Shown one piece after another: positions 8,516-19,654 of a DNA stretch of 64,000 nt. The notes beneath the pieces were generated by a model, which made no database searches, had not been told where the DNA came from, and worked only from the letters and a program-made list of their open reading frames with translations. Origin of the DNA: CAZRQL01 sp964602415 (GTDB lineage: Bacteria; Bacteroidota; Bacteroidia; Cytophagales; Flammeovirgaceae); NCBI GenBank assembly GCA_964602415.1, contig CAZRQL010000002.1, positions 124,001 through 188,000 of the forward strand, given 5' to 3'. Each line of letters begins with the position of its first letter. The stretch's first letter is position 1. Both the position numbers and the translations under genes were made by a program.

Positions 8516-11500
8516 TTATAGAGACTCTGTTTTGCCCCATTTTTTCTCCACCATATAGTACAGAGCCGGCAAGGCATAAAGAGTCAGAATGGTAGAAAAA
8601 AGCAAACCATAAACAATCACCGTAGCCAAAGGACGTTGAACATCGCTGCCTATACCTGTAGAGATAGAAGCAGGAAGCAATCCCAATATGGCCACTGTGG
8701 CAGTCATAAGCACAGGGCGAAAACGGTCTTCCGCACCTTTTAAGACGGCCTGCAAGAGCAATAAGCCTTCTTCGCGCAAGTGGTTGATATGCGAAATCAT
8801 AATCACCCCGTTTTGGATGGCCACCCCAAAAAGGGCAATAAAACCGACCGCCGAAGACACGTTGATGGTCATACCCCTGAGATTGAGTGCCAACATGCCG
8901 CCAAAAAGAGCCAGCGGCACAATGCTCATCAACAGACCGGCTTGCCTAAAAGTGCCAAAAGCACCATACAGCAGCACAAACATGACCGACAAAGCCAAAG
9001 GAACAATCACCGACAAACGAGCATAAGCGCGGTTTTGGTTCTCAAACTGACCTCCCCATTTGATGTGGTATTTTTGGTGGTCGTATTCTACATTTTTCTC
9101 TATACTGGCTTGGGCTTCTTGAAGTAGGGAAGAAAGGTCTCTGTTTCTAATGTTCAACTTTACGGTGAGGTGTCTTTTGTTCATTTCGCGGGTGATGGTG
9201 CTTTCTCCGGTACTGAGCTTGACCTCTGCCACTTGCGACAAAGGAATCTTGGCACCCGTGCCGGAGGTAAGCATGAGGTTGGCTATTTTTTCGGGTGTGT
9301 TGCGATTGTCTTCGCTGTACCTGCAAATGATGTCATAGACTTTATTGCCTATAAAAATTTGAGAAATGGCTTTTCCGCCAATGGCTACCTCAATAAGTTC
9401 GGCCACATCGGCCACGTTTAGGCCGTATTGAGCTATTTTGTCGCGGTTGGCGTGAATTTGGAGCTGAGGCAAAGGCGGCTCTTGGTCAATGGCCAAGTCC
9501 ACCGCTCCCCTAACGGTTTTGAGAACATTTAAAACTTGCTCGGCTATTCTGCGGGTTTCTTTAAAATCATCGCCATACACTTTTACCACCAATTCGCTGT
9601 GTGCCCCCGATATTTTGTCCATGACCCCATCAATCATAGGCTGCGAAAAACCCACCGTAAAGCCGGGCAGTTGCTCGTATTCTTTGGCCAAATCCTCGAC
9701 CAAATCGTGTTTGGTTCTGCCTTTTTTCCATTCTTTGTAAGGCTTGATACCTATGGATACCTCAAAATGAGAAGGTGTCCAAGGGTCTGTGCCGTCGTCG
9801 TTGCGCCCTGATTGCACCATGATGTAAGTAACTTCTTCGTATCGCATGCTTCGCTCCCGTAAGGTGTCGCTTAGTTCTTTAGATTTTTTGAGCGAAATAC
9901 CGGGAGGCAACTGAACTTGCAGCCAAATAGAGCCTTCGTCCAAATAGGGAAGAAAGTCTTTACCCACGTAAACAGTCAGCCCTACGGCAAACAAAAAAAT
10001 CACTCCCAAAGGCAAGAACACTTTTTGAGGTGCTTTCATAACGCGCTTGATGGCTGCATCGTAAGAAAGTGTCAGTTTCTCCAGCCATTTGTTGTGGTAA
10101 ATTTTTTGCGGTTTGCGATAAGTTACATAGGCCAAGCCCGGAATGAGCAACAAAGCCACCGCCAAAGCCCCCAGCAAAGCATAACCCACCGTAAAAGCCA
10201 TAGGGGTAAAAAGTTTTTTCTCTACCCGCTCAAAGGCGAAAAGAGGAATATAAGCCGTAATAATAATAAGGGTAGCAAAAAAAATGGGTTTGGCAACTTG
10301 GAAAGCCAACTTGGCAATGCCCTTTTCTTTGAACTCTTGGTGGGGATGCTCTTCGCGTTTTTTTAGAATGGTTTCCATCATCACAATCGCTCCATCCACA
10401 ATGATACCAAAATCAATAGCCCCCAGCGAAAGCAAATTGGCAGGGATATTGGTCAGTTTCATCAAAATAAAGGCAATCAAGAGCGAAAGCGGTATGGTGA
10501 TGGCCACCAACAAAGCCCCCCGCCAACTTCCCAAAAACAGTATCAACACCACCACCACCAATGTAATACCCTCCAGCAGCGTGTGCGAGACAGTGTTGAG
10601 GGTGGTTTTGACCAATTCGGTTCTATCCAAAAAAGTATGAATGCGTACCCCTTCAGGCAAAATTTGCTTGTTGAGTTCCTCAACGGCAGCGTTGATGCCC
10701 TCCAATACTTTAGAAGGGTTTTGGCCCTTTAGAAGCAAAACAATGCCTTCGGTACTTTCAGAATAATTGCGCTTGCGGTCGGTATAGCCCAAAATCCCTT
10801 TGCGCTCCAAATTGCCGTATTTGAGCTTGCCAACGTCGCTGAGGTAGATAGGCACACCTTTTTGGGTTTTGACCACTATCTTACCCAAATCTTCCAAGTC
10901 TTTTACCAACCCAATGCCCCTGATCACATAGCTCAGGTCGCCGCGTGGCAGCACACTCCCACCGGCATTGATGTTGTTTTTTTCGATGGTCTCTATCACT
11001 TCGCTAAGGGCTAAATTGTATTGCTCCAGCTTGCGTGGCTCAAGTTCTATCTGAAACTGGGTGGTAATACCCCCAAAATTGGTAACATCGGCCACCCCCG
11101 AGACCTGTTTGATGCGAGGAATGACCACGAAATTCTGCAAATCAGTGAGTTCCCTTAGATCATGGCTATTGCTTTCTATAATGTAACGGTAAATCTCGCC
11201 TATTGGGGAAGTAAGCGGATCAAGTCCCGGAACAGCACCATAGGGCAGTTGTACGTCGTTGAGCCGCTCTTGTATGCGCATCCTCGCCCAATAATCATCT
11301 ACACCATCTTTGAAAACAATCGTAATCATGGAGAGGCCAAAAGTGCTTTTGCTGCGCATCACTTGCATCCCGGGTAAGCCGTTCAGTGCCCTCTCGATTG
11401 GGATGGTGATTTGTTGCTCAACCTCTTCGGCAGCCAATCCCGAGACTTGAGTAACCACTTGCGAAGTAACATCGGCTATATCAGGATAAGCCTCGATGGC

Positions 11501-11599
11501 CAACTGTTGCCATGAGTAGTAACCCAAAAAACCCGTCAGCAAAAATAAAGCTGCCACTACCCAGCGTTTGGCGATTGCAATATGTATCAGTGAGCGCAT
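8516..11599 (-). CDS. CzcA/CusA-family heavy-metal RND efflux pump
   Basis: An inner-membrane proton-driven pump of 1027 residues with twelve helices and two large periplasmic loops. I use ATG 11599 (MRSLIHIAIAKRWV); an ATG at 11626 adds nine atypical residues. The helix-4 motif DFGIIVDGAIVMMET matches the heavy-metal efflux class. The DFG...DGA form is associated with divalent cations (Co, Zn, Cd, Ni) rather than the Cu/Ag CusA type, so a czc-like role is the better guess. It works with the adaptor (11836-12945) and the TolC channel. A 103-bp mobile element sits between pump and adaptor genes. Confidence 0.93.
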   Translation of the reverse strand: MRSLIHIAIAKRWVVAALFLLTGFLGYYSWQQLAIEAYPDIADVTSQVVTQVSGLAAEEVEQQITIPIERALNGLPGMQVMRSKSTFGLSMITIVFKDGVDDYWARMRIQERLNDVQLPYGAVPGLDPLTSPIGEIYRYIIESNSHDLRELTDLQNFVVIPRIKQVSGVADVTNFGGITTQFQIELEPRKLEQYNLALSEVIETIEKNNINAGGSVLPRGDLSYVIRGIGLVKDLEDLGKIVVKTQKGVPIYLSDVGKLKYGNLERKGILGYTDRKRNYSESTEGIVLLLKGQNPSKVLEGINAAVEELNKQILPEGVRIHTFLDRTELVKTTLNTVSHTLLEGITLVVVVLILFLGSWRGALLVAITIPLSLLIAFILMKLTNIPANLLSLGAIDFGIIVDGAIVMMETILKKREEHPHQEFKEKGIAKLAFQVAKPIFFATLIIITAYIPLFAFERVEKKLFTPMAFTVGYALLGALAVALLLIPGLAYVTYRKPQKIYHNKWLEKLTLSYDAAIKRVMKAPQKVFLPLGVIFLFAVGLTVYVGKDFLPYLDEGSIWLQVQLPPGISLKKSKELSDTLRERSMRYEEVTYIMVQSGRNDDGTDPWTPSHFEVSIGIKPYKEWKKGRTKHDLVEDLAKEYEQLPGFTVGFSQPMIDGVMDKISGAHSELVVKVYGDDFKETRRIAEQVLNVLKTVRGAVDLAIDQEPPLPQLQIHANRDKIAQYGLNVADVAELIEVAIGGKAISQIFIGNKVYDIICRYSEDNRNTPEKIANLMLTSGTGAKIPLSQVAEVKLSTGESTITREMNKRHLTVKLNIRNRDLSSLLQEAQASIEKNVEYDHQKYHIKWGGQFENQNRAYARLSVIVPLALSVMFVLLYGAFGTFRQAGLLMSIVPLALFGGMLALNLRGMTINVSSAVGFIALFGVAIQNGVIMISHINHLREEGLLLLQAVLKGAEDRFRPVLMTATVAILGLLPASISTGIGSDVQRPLATVIVYGLLFSTILTLYALPALYYMVEKKWGKTESL

Positions 11600-11684
11600 A
11601 ACTTCAAATTCAAAACATCTAAACAAAATGATTCAAGGCCGAATAGATGGCTATACAACTCAAAAAAAACATTGATAACCAATC

Positions 11685-11787
11685 TATACCAAGATTTAAG
11701 TGATTTTTAAGATTTTAAGGATTGATTCGCTTGATTTTCAAGGATTTAATTCTAAAAAAAATATAAAACCACTTAATTTATAGTATA
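11685..11787 (+). repeat. MITE-like element, copy 2 (103 bp)
   Basis: This is the same length as the copy at 3611-3713, in opposite orientation, with four differences in 103 bases. It starts TATACC and ends GTATA. It occupies most of the 209-base space between the RND adaptor and pump genes, which are usually almost contiguous. Confidence 0.8.
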
Positions 11788-11835
11788 ATACAATCTGTAA
11801 TTTAATAGGCATGTATCTTTTCTGTTTACCTAATG

Positions 11836-12945
11836 TTACTTAATTCCCAACAAATACACTCCGCCCTCACTGACAATTTTTTCACCTGCATTCAAACCGG
11901 ATTCCACCACTATTTTGCCATTTTTGGTACCCGCCGTGGTAATTTTTCTTTTTTGAAATCTGTTGTTGCCAATTTGTACAAATACCAACTGATTGTCGTT
12001 CATCTGCAAAACGGCTGTGCCGGGAATCAAGAGTGTAGGTTCAGGTGCATCAATAAAATGAACCGTTACGTACATGCCCGGCTTCAAGTACCGCTCTTTG
12101 TTTTCACATTCTATAAGAAGCTGTACGCTGCGCGTTTCTTCATCGACCAATTCGTTTACATGGTAGATTTTACCCATTACCACAATATCAGGAAAAGCAT
12201 AGCTGTGGATTTCGACCCTATCAAAAGGATGAATAAAACGGAGGTCTTTTTCTTTTATCTGGCCTACCACCCATACTTTGCTCAACTCCGCCACTATAAC
12301 AATCGGCTCGGCATCTTGCTTGAGGTATTGCCCCAATACGATTTTGTTGTCCACCACTTCGCCGCTGATGGGAGAACCAACAATAAGCGGCTGGCCAAGA
12401 ACGACCTTCTCGGTGTCAACATTGAAGATTTTTAAAGCGGCGGCGGCGTTGTTCAAGGCTGACTTTTGGGTTTGGTAGTCGGTTTCGGCCACTTCCAACT
12501 CTCTTTGTACCCCTACCCCATTTTTGAGCAAATCTTCTTGGCGCTTAAGGTTGAGTTCAGCTTGTTTAAACCTTTGCTTGGCATCAAAATATTCCCTTTG
12601 TGCATTGAAATAATCGGGCGAACTCAACTCGAATATCGGTGAGCCCGGCTCTACCTTTTGCCCCAATTTGACAAAGGACTTCAACACCCTACCTTCAAAA
12701 GGAGGCGCAATCACCGCATATTGGTTGGGGATAGCTTTTACCGTACCTGAGGTAATAATTTCTAAACTAAAAGGCTGTTTTGTAAGGGTTTGTATTCTAA
12801 TCCTTGACAAAATATTTGAACTTTCCGACAACTCAATCGTATCGCCTTCAATGCGGTAGCTTTGAATCTCAACTTCACTGTTTGACTCTTGGCAGCCCAT
12901 CAATCCCAAAAAAGACGCTAAAAGTGTAGTGAAAAACTGCTTCAT
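11836..12945 (-). CDS. Periplasmic adaptor (membrane fusion) lipoprotein of the RND pump
   Basis: A CzcB/CusB-like adaptor of 369 residues. The N-terminus has a lipobox, LGLMGC, so it should be anchored as a lipoprotein. Then come a beta-barrel/lipoyl half (PFEGRVLKSFVKLGQKVEPGSPIFEL), a helical hairpin (about 110-165), the second lipoyl half (SPISGEVVDNKIVLGQYL) and the membrane-proximal domain. It bridges the inner-membrane pump and the TolC channel. It is the first gene of the efflux operon, and its separation from the pump gene is due to the inserted repeat. A 227-base space upstream must hold the promoter; only TACTTTAG is seen as a weak -7 box. Confidence 0.9.
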   Translation of the reverse strand: MKQFFTTLLASFLGLMGCQESNSEVEIQSYRIEGDTIELSESSNILSRIRIQTLTKQPFSLEIITSGTVKAIPNQYAVIAPPFEGRVLKSFVKLGQKVEPGSPIFELSSPDYFNAQREYFDAKQRFKQAELNLKRQEDLLKNGVGVQRELEVAETDYQTQKSALNNAAAALKIFNVDTEKVVLGQPLIVGSPISGEVVDNKIVLGQYLKQDAEPIVIVAELSKVWVVGQIKEKDLRFIHPFDRVEIHSYAFPDIVVMGKIYHVNELVDEETRSVQLLIECENKERYLKPGMYVTVHFIDAPEPTLLIPGTAVLQMNDNQLVFVQIGNNRFQKRKITTAGTKNGKIVVESGLNAGEKIVSEGGVYLLGIK

Positions 12946-13137
12946 TTCTTAACTGTAAGGGCTAAAGTAAAAGGCTTACAAACTTTAAAAAAACAGCATC
13001 ACAATGTTCAAGAAAATTTTGTTTGTTTTTATCTTGACAGGCAAAGATATGCTCTTTAATTGTGCAAAACTAATGAATGGCTGCAAGCCGATTATTACAG
13101 TTTTATTAAGAAAAAATTAAAATTAAGTTAGAATGAA

Positions 13138-13163
13138 CAAAAAAACATCAAAGATGAAGATGT
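13138..13163 (-). terminator. Possible terminator of the methyltransferase gene
   Basis: On the minus strand a short stem ACATC / GATGT is followed by seven T, ten bases past the methyltransferase stop codon. The stem is weak. Confidence 0.35.
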
Positions 13164-13172
13164 CATTTTGCC

Positions 13173-13787
13173 CTACCGGCTAAAATAGTTATTGAGGTGT
13201 GGTTTGGTAATTACGGCTCTTACAACCGATGCCTGACCGCAATGGTGTTTGCCTTCGTTTAAAACAATTGTTTCCTGCCGAGTGAACTTTTGTTGACTAT
13301 TAGAAAAGTCTTGCTCTATTTCTTCTATCGAAAAAAGCATGCTTAGGTCTTTGGGGCCGCCGCTGTTGTAGTTAAGCTGGTCTTTTGAAAACCCCTCAAG
13401 TATGATTTTGCCACCGGGTTTGAGCCATTGCCATACTTTGTGGTGTAAAAACTGCCTGTCGGTGGTGTGGCAATAGATGAGTGCTATGGCATCAAATTCA
13501 GCCTCAGGATAAACGGCTTCTTGATGAGTAAATATGTCGTAGTTCAAATTAATATTTTGACTCTTTGCCAGTTGGTTTGCTTTTTTTCTGCCTTTTTCAG
13601 CAAAGTCGTAGGCAAAGACTTGCCAGCCCAAAGAGGCTGCAAAAACGGCATTTCGCCCCTCGCCCTCAGCGGGAAAAAGTATTTTTCCAATTGGAAGTCC
13701 TACAAGTTGGTTTTTCAAAAACTCATTTGCTGCCGTGCCATACACAAATTCATCTCCGCAAAAGCGTTCATTCCAAAAGTCTTTCAT
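13173..13787 (-). CDS. Class I SAM-dependent methyltransferase
   Basis: A soluble methyltransferase of 204 residues. The SAM-binding motif is LFPAEGEGRNAVFAASLG (about 38-55), followed by the acidic strand end VFAYD and the LKPGGKIILEGF strand. It resembles the TehB/thiopurine methyltransferase-like proteins that modify small molecules such as metalloid oxyanions or thiols. It lies 23 bases after gyrB on the same strand and may be co-transcribed with it. Because it also borders the metal island, a detoxification role is tempting but unproven. Confidence 0.8.
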   Translation of the reverse strand: MKDFWNERFCGDEFVYGTAANEFLKNQLVGLPIGKILFPAEGEGRNAVFAASLGWQVFAYDFAEKGRKKANQLAKSQNINLNYDIFTHQEAVYPEAEFDAIALIYCHTTDRQFLHHKVWQWLKPGGKIILEGFSKDQLNYNSGGPKDLSMLFSIEEIEQDFSNSQQKFTRQETIVLNEGKHHCGQASVVRAVITKPHLNNYFSR

Positions 13788-13810
13788 ATTTGGAGGTTAT
13801 TAAGCCCCTA

Positions 13811-15829
<2,019 letters not shown>

Positions 15830-15883
15830 TTATTTTCAAAGATTTAGCTTCACAGCAAAAATAAACTGACTGAATTGTAAGAA

Positions 15884-17428
15884 CTATTCGGCGGAAGTAC
15901 CCATGCCTTGGGAATTAAACTTCATGATGAGCAAGTTCTCTTTATTTTCATTGTTAGTCTGGCTTGTCCCTACTACCATATACCCGCCGTCTTGTGTTTG
16001 CACTACACCAAAACCTCTTTGGTCTCTCTCACCGCCAAAAGAACGCTGCCAAATCAAAGTCCCTGAAGGGGAGAGCTGTACCAAAAACACATTGAGCCTA
16101 TCAAGAGATATATTTTCGCCGTACTCATCACGCTCAAAATCTTCGTTATACCCCACAAAAACGTAGTTTCCTTCTTTGTTCTCAATCACTTCCAGACCCT
16201 CGTCAACGCTCAACCCCCCAAACACCTTAGACCAAATCCTCTCACCCTTGGGACTAAACTTGGCTGCCCACAGGTCATGGCTGCCTGCGGTAGCATAAGA
16301 GTAAGTCAGACCGGCAACCACCAAATTACCGTCTCTGTCAACAATGATGCTGTTTCCCAAATCTTTTTCGCCTCCTCCGTGGATTTTGCTCCAGAGTTCA
16401 TTGCCTTGGTTGTCAAAAGCCAGCAGGTACAAATCCCAACGACCTTTGTCTTCGGTAGCTCCTATTATCACAAATCCTTCTTCGGTAGCTGTCAGGCCAT
16501 TGGCTTCGTCATTTGCGGAAGTGCCGAAAGTCTTTTGCCAAATGACATCGCCTTTGTCATTGATTTTCAAAACAATGATATCGTTGTTGGGTTCTTCGTT
16601 GGGCTTAGTCTTCAAACTCATTGTATTGCCCAACACAATAAAATTTCCGTCTTTGGCAGGCAAAATGGCTTTGGCTTCCTCTATGGCTTCGGCATTGCCT
16701 ATGTGTTTGTCCCACAGCTTGTTGCCGGAGGCATCGCAACTGACAAGGTACATATTTTTGTTTGAGGGACTGTCTGTCTCGTCTGAGGTATCGCTATAAC
16801 CCACCACAATAAACCTGCCGTCAGGCAGTTCAATTAAATCATAACCTTGTTCTTCGTCTTTACCCCCCAAATTTTTTTCCCAAATTACAGAACCGTTTGG
16901 GCTGATTTTAACCAAATAAATGTCCGAATTTCCGGTAGTTTTGGAGGTGGTTCTTCCCGTAACGACAAAATTGCCGTCTTTGGTAGCGATTATTTTTCTT
17001 CCCTCCTCATAACCTTTGCCACCGATAGAGGCTGCAAAAACACCCGTAGGAGTTATTCGGGCTTTCTCTATATTTTGTTTGGCTTTTTCAGACTCAAAAT
17101 ACAACAAAGACTCTTGATAGATTTTTATGGCTTTTGCAAACTGCCCCATCTCAAAGGCTTTGTCGGCTTCGCGCAACAAGGCTTCATAAGGACGCTTGAG
17201 ATGTTCGTTGCAAGTTTCTATCTTTTCTTTGAGCTGTTTGTCGGTAGGTTTGAGGACAAGAGCTTCTTTGTAGGCTTCGCGGGCTTTTAGGTACTCGCGA
17301 CGCGCAAGTTGGGCATCGGCTTCATCAATTAGCCGTCTAAACTTATCTCTATCTTCCTGACAAAGAGCTATTTGTTGAAAAAAAAGGATACAATACAGCA
17401 GCGCGAAACTCTTCAAAATGGTGTGCAT
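15884..17428 (-). CDS. Secreted TPR plus beta-propeller-like repeat protein
   Basis: An exported protein of 514 residues with a signal peptide (ending ALCQ). Residues about 25-125 form TPR-type helices (REYLKAREAYKEALVLKPTD, GQFAKAIKIYQESLLYF). The rest consists of about seven repeats of some 55 residues with the pattern GG...DEG..I....DG.FVV.G.T......D.YL.K....G...W, as in propeller-like proteins. No catalytic motif is seen. It is probably a periplasmic or surface protein-interaction scaffold. It follows the DUF389 gene on the same strand with a 204-base spacer. Confidence 0.7.
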   Translation of the reverse strand: MHTILKSFALLYCILFFQQIALCQEDRDKFRRLIDEADAQLARREYLKAREAYKEALVLKPTDKQLKEKIETCNEHLKRPYEALLREADKAFEMGQFAKAIKIYQESLLYFESEKAKQNIEKARITPTGVFAASIGGKGYEEGRKIIATKDGNFVVTGRTTSKTTGNSDIYLVKISPNGSVIWEKNLGGKDEEQGYDLIELPDGRFIVVGYSDTSDETDSPSNKNMYLVSCDASGNKLWDKHIGNAEAIEEAKAILPAKDGNFIVLGNTMSLKTKPNEEPNNDIIVLKINDKGDVIWQKTFGTSANDEANGLTATEEGFVIIGATEDKGRWDLYLLAFDNQGNELWSKIHGGGEKDLGNSIIVDRDGNLVVAGLTYSYATAGSHDLWAAKFSPKGERIWSKVFGGLSVDEGLEVIENKEGNYVFVGYNEDFERDEYGENISLDRLNVFLVQLSPSGTLIWQRSFGGERDQRGFGVVQTQDGGYMVVGTSQTNNENKENLLIMKFNSQGMGTSAE

Positions 17429-17632
17429 AATTTATTAGAACTTTATATATTATGACAAACATAACGGCTGTTTGCTCCACAAATGACATAGCTGTCTTTG
17501 AACTTTATCCAAAATTTATGGCTGCCGTTGCAAAAGGTAGGACATTCTCTAACATCAGAGCAATGGCAAAAATTTGATTTCGCGATTGCTGAGTATTTTA
17601 CCGTTTATTCAAAGGCAAAAAAGCCTGTCTGA

Positions 17633-18940
17633 TTATTTAGTTTTTTTTAGGTAAAAATCAACTTCTTGCACAGCGAGTCTTATTTTTAGCCAATCTGTAA
17701 TCTTTTGAGCATCGTTTGCGGACAAACCGTTGCTGTTCAATGCAACCAAAGCCACCGACACAGAATCAAACTGTTGTTTGGTCAAGTAAACATCTTGAAC
17801 TTGAGGAAAAAGAGTCAAAAACTCTTCACTTATGCTACGCAACAAATGCTGACCATCGGATATGCTGTCAAGTTTTTTCTGAAGTTGGTAGATTTGGGAG
17901 TTCTTGTAAGAAATTTCGTTACTCAACAGGCTAAGCCTTTCATTACCATCCTTATTTTGAAGCGAAAGGGTGGTTTTGATGGTTAGCTCTGCACCTTCGA
18001 GGCCATAGACAGGCAGTCTTTTTTTGAGGTCATACAAGTTTTCACTACTTAATTCCTTGCCACCCAAGACAACAAATATCTCATTTTCAGAGTATTTAAA
18101 TTCAGATTTAAGAACATAACTATCATCAAGACTACCAAATTCAACATCAACAAATTTTTGGGCTTTGAGGTTGAAATTTTCTTGTTTAGAAAGCCTATAG
18201 CCCAAATAAATACTTGGAATCAAGGTCAAAACAACCACTCCCAAAACCAACCTTCTGAGATTTTTTTGTACCTTCAAATCAAAACCTAACTCAGTTTTGG
18301 GCAAATCCAAAAACTGTACGGCCAAATAAGTAGCCAAGCAGATAAACACTGAATTAATGATAAAAAGATAAAAAGCTCCAAAGAAAAACTGGCCTTGCAA
18401 GGTAGCGATTCCGTAGCCTGCCGTACAAAGTGGAGGCATCAGGGCGGTTGCTATGGCTGCCCCTTGCAAGGCATTGCCTTTTTGTTTGCTGGTAATGGCG
18501 GTAATGCCGGCCAACCCACCAAAAAAGGCTATCAATACATCATAAATGTTGGGGGAAGTGCGCGCAAATAACTCAGAGTGGGCTTGGTTGAGGGGCGTAA
18601 TTAAAAAATAAAAAGTCGAAGCTCCCAAGCTGACCAAAACCGAAAATGCCAAATTTTTGAGGGACAGTTTGAGCAAGGGCAAGTTATAAGTCCCCAAGCC
18701 CAACCCTGCACCCATAATGGGACCCATGAGAGGCGAAATCAACATCGCACCAATGATGACAGCCGTTGAGTTGACGTTCAACCCTACAGAAGCCACTAAA
18801 ATAGCAAAAACCAAAACCAACAAATTGGTGCCCGTAAAAACAACTCCTTTTTCTATTGTCTCAGAAATTAGAGAGTATTCCTCAGCCTCATGAGAAAATT
18901 TGAAGTAATCGACAAATTGATTCCAATAATTGTTTAGCAT
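17633..18940 (-). CDS. DUF389 domain membrane protein
   Basis: A membrane protein of 435 residues. The N-terminal half has five or six transmembrane helices with the DUF389 signature STAVIIGAMLISPLMGPIMGAGLGLGTYN and the later GNALQGAAIATALMPPLCTAGYGIA. Further helices follow to about residue 215. The C-terminal half is soluble, with a coiled-coil stretch around YKNSQIYQLQKKLDSISDG. The family has no established function and may be a transporter or mechanosensor. The gene appears monocistronic. Confidence 0.85.
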   Translation of the reverse strand: MLNNYWNQFVDYFKFSHEAEEYSLISETIEKGVVFTGTNLLVLVFAILVASVGLNVNSTAVIIGAMLISPLMGPIMGAGLGLGTYNLPLLKLSLKNLAFSVLVSLGASTFYFLITPLNQAHSELFARTSPNIYDVLIAFFGGLAGITAITSKQKGNALQGAAIATALMPPLCTAGYGIATLQGQFFFGAFYLFIINSVFICLATYLAVQFLDLPKTELGFDLKVQKNLRRLVLGVVVLTLIPSIYLGYRLSKQENFNLKAQKFVDVEFGSLDDSYVLKSEFKYSENEIFVVLGGKELSSENLYDLKKRLPVYGLEGAELTIKTTLSLQNKDGNERLSLLSNEISYKNSQIYQLQKKLDSISDGQHLLRSISEEFLTLFPQVQDVYLTKQQFDSVSVALVALNSNGLSANDAQKITDWLKIRLAVQEVDFYLKKTK

Positions 18941-19011
18941 TGATTTTGAAGTAAAATTGTGTAATTGAAATGCTAAAAAAACGGATTATTCATTAGCAAA
19001 AAAATTCAGAC

Positions 19012-19041
19012 TTTGTTTTTAAAAATTTTTGCATAATTTTG
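19012..19041 (+). promoter_or_regulatory. Promoter of tRNA-Ala
   Basis: TTTG (19012-19015), an 18-base spacer and TAATTTTG (19034-19041) form a textbook Bacteroidota sigma promoter. Transcription would start a few bases later, upstream of the tRNA at 19054. Confidence 0.75.
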
Positions 19042-19053
19042 CATCCGAAATTA

Positions 19054-19127
<74 letters not shown>

Positions 19128-19133
19128 CAAATG

Positions 19134-19165
19134 AGACAATCTTTTCTAAGATTGTCTTTTTTTTT
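19134..19165 (+). terminator. Terminator of tRNA-Ala
   Basis: A perfect 10-bp stem, AGACAATCTT / AAGATTGTCT, with loop TTCT is followed by nine T. It separates the tRNA from the MarR gene. Confidence 0.85.
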
Positions 19166-19207
19166 GAGGATGAACCTCTAATTTTTACGTCTAATGGTGA
19201 AGTGGAT

Positions 19208-19654
19208 ATGAAAATAGAGGAGGCTACAAAGGCAAAATTTAGGAATTTAGAGCACAAAACAGCTGTAAACCTGATATTTACGGCTCATTGGCTTGAGGAT
19301 TATATGGCCGAAACACTTAAGGCTTACGAGCTAACCCATCAGCAATTTAATGTGCTGCGAATATTGAGAGGCTCGTACCCCAACACCCTGACACAGCGCG
19401 AAATTCGTGAGAGGATGATAGACAAAATGCCTGACGTATCGCGAATGATAGACAAATTGAAGTATAAAAACTTGGTTGTTTGTTTGGCCTCGACCTTTGA
19501 CAAAAGAAATTGCCATGTAACAATCTCAGAACGAGGATTGGAGTTGCTCTCTTCTATTGATTTGGTTGACAAACAAATTGATAAACTTTTTTCTAACTTT
19601 ACCAACGAAGAACTCCAAAAATTCAACGATTTTATGGACAAATTGCGGCGATGA
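19208..19654 (+). CDS. MarR-family transcriptional regulator
   Basis: A winged-helix regulator of 148 residues starting at ATG 19208 (MKIEEATKAKF). A longer open frame reaches back into the tRNA and is not real. It has MarR features: dimerisation helices at both ends, ELTHQQFNVLRILRG, the recognition helix DVSRMIDKLKYKNLV and a wing around STFDKRNCHVTIS. It probably senses a small phenolic or oxidant ligand. Its stop overlaps the start of the glycosyltransferase gene (ATGA), so both are translated from one message. Confidence 0.85.
   Translation: MKIEEATKAKFRNLEHKTAVNLIFTAHWLEDYMAETLKAYELTHQQFNVLRILRGSYPNTLTQREIRERMIDKMPDVSRMIDKLKYKNLVVCLASTFDKRNCHVTISERGLELLSSIDLVDKQIDKLFSNFTNEELQKFNDFMDKLRR

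Noticed and set aside
11833..12435. Open frame of 200 codons opposite the RND adaptor gene
   Set aside because: Antisense shadow of a well-supported gene; no promoter or motif of its own.
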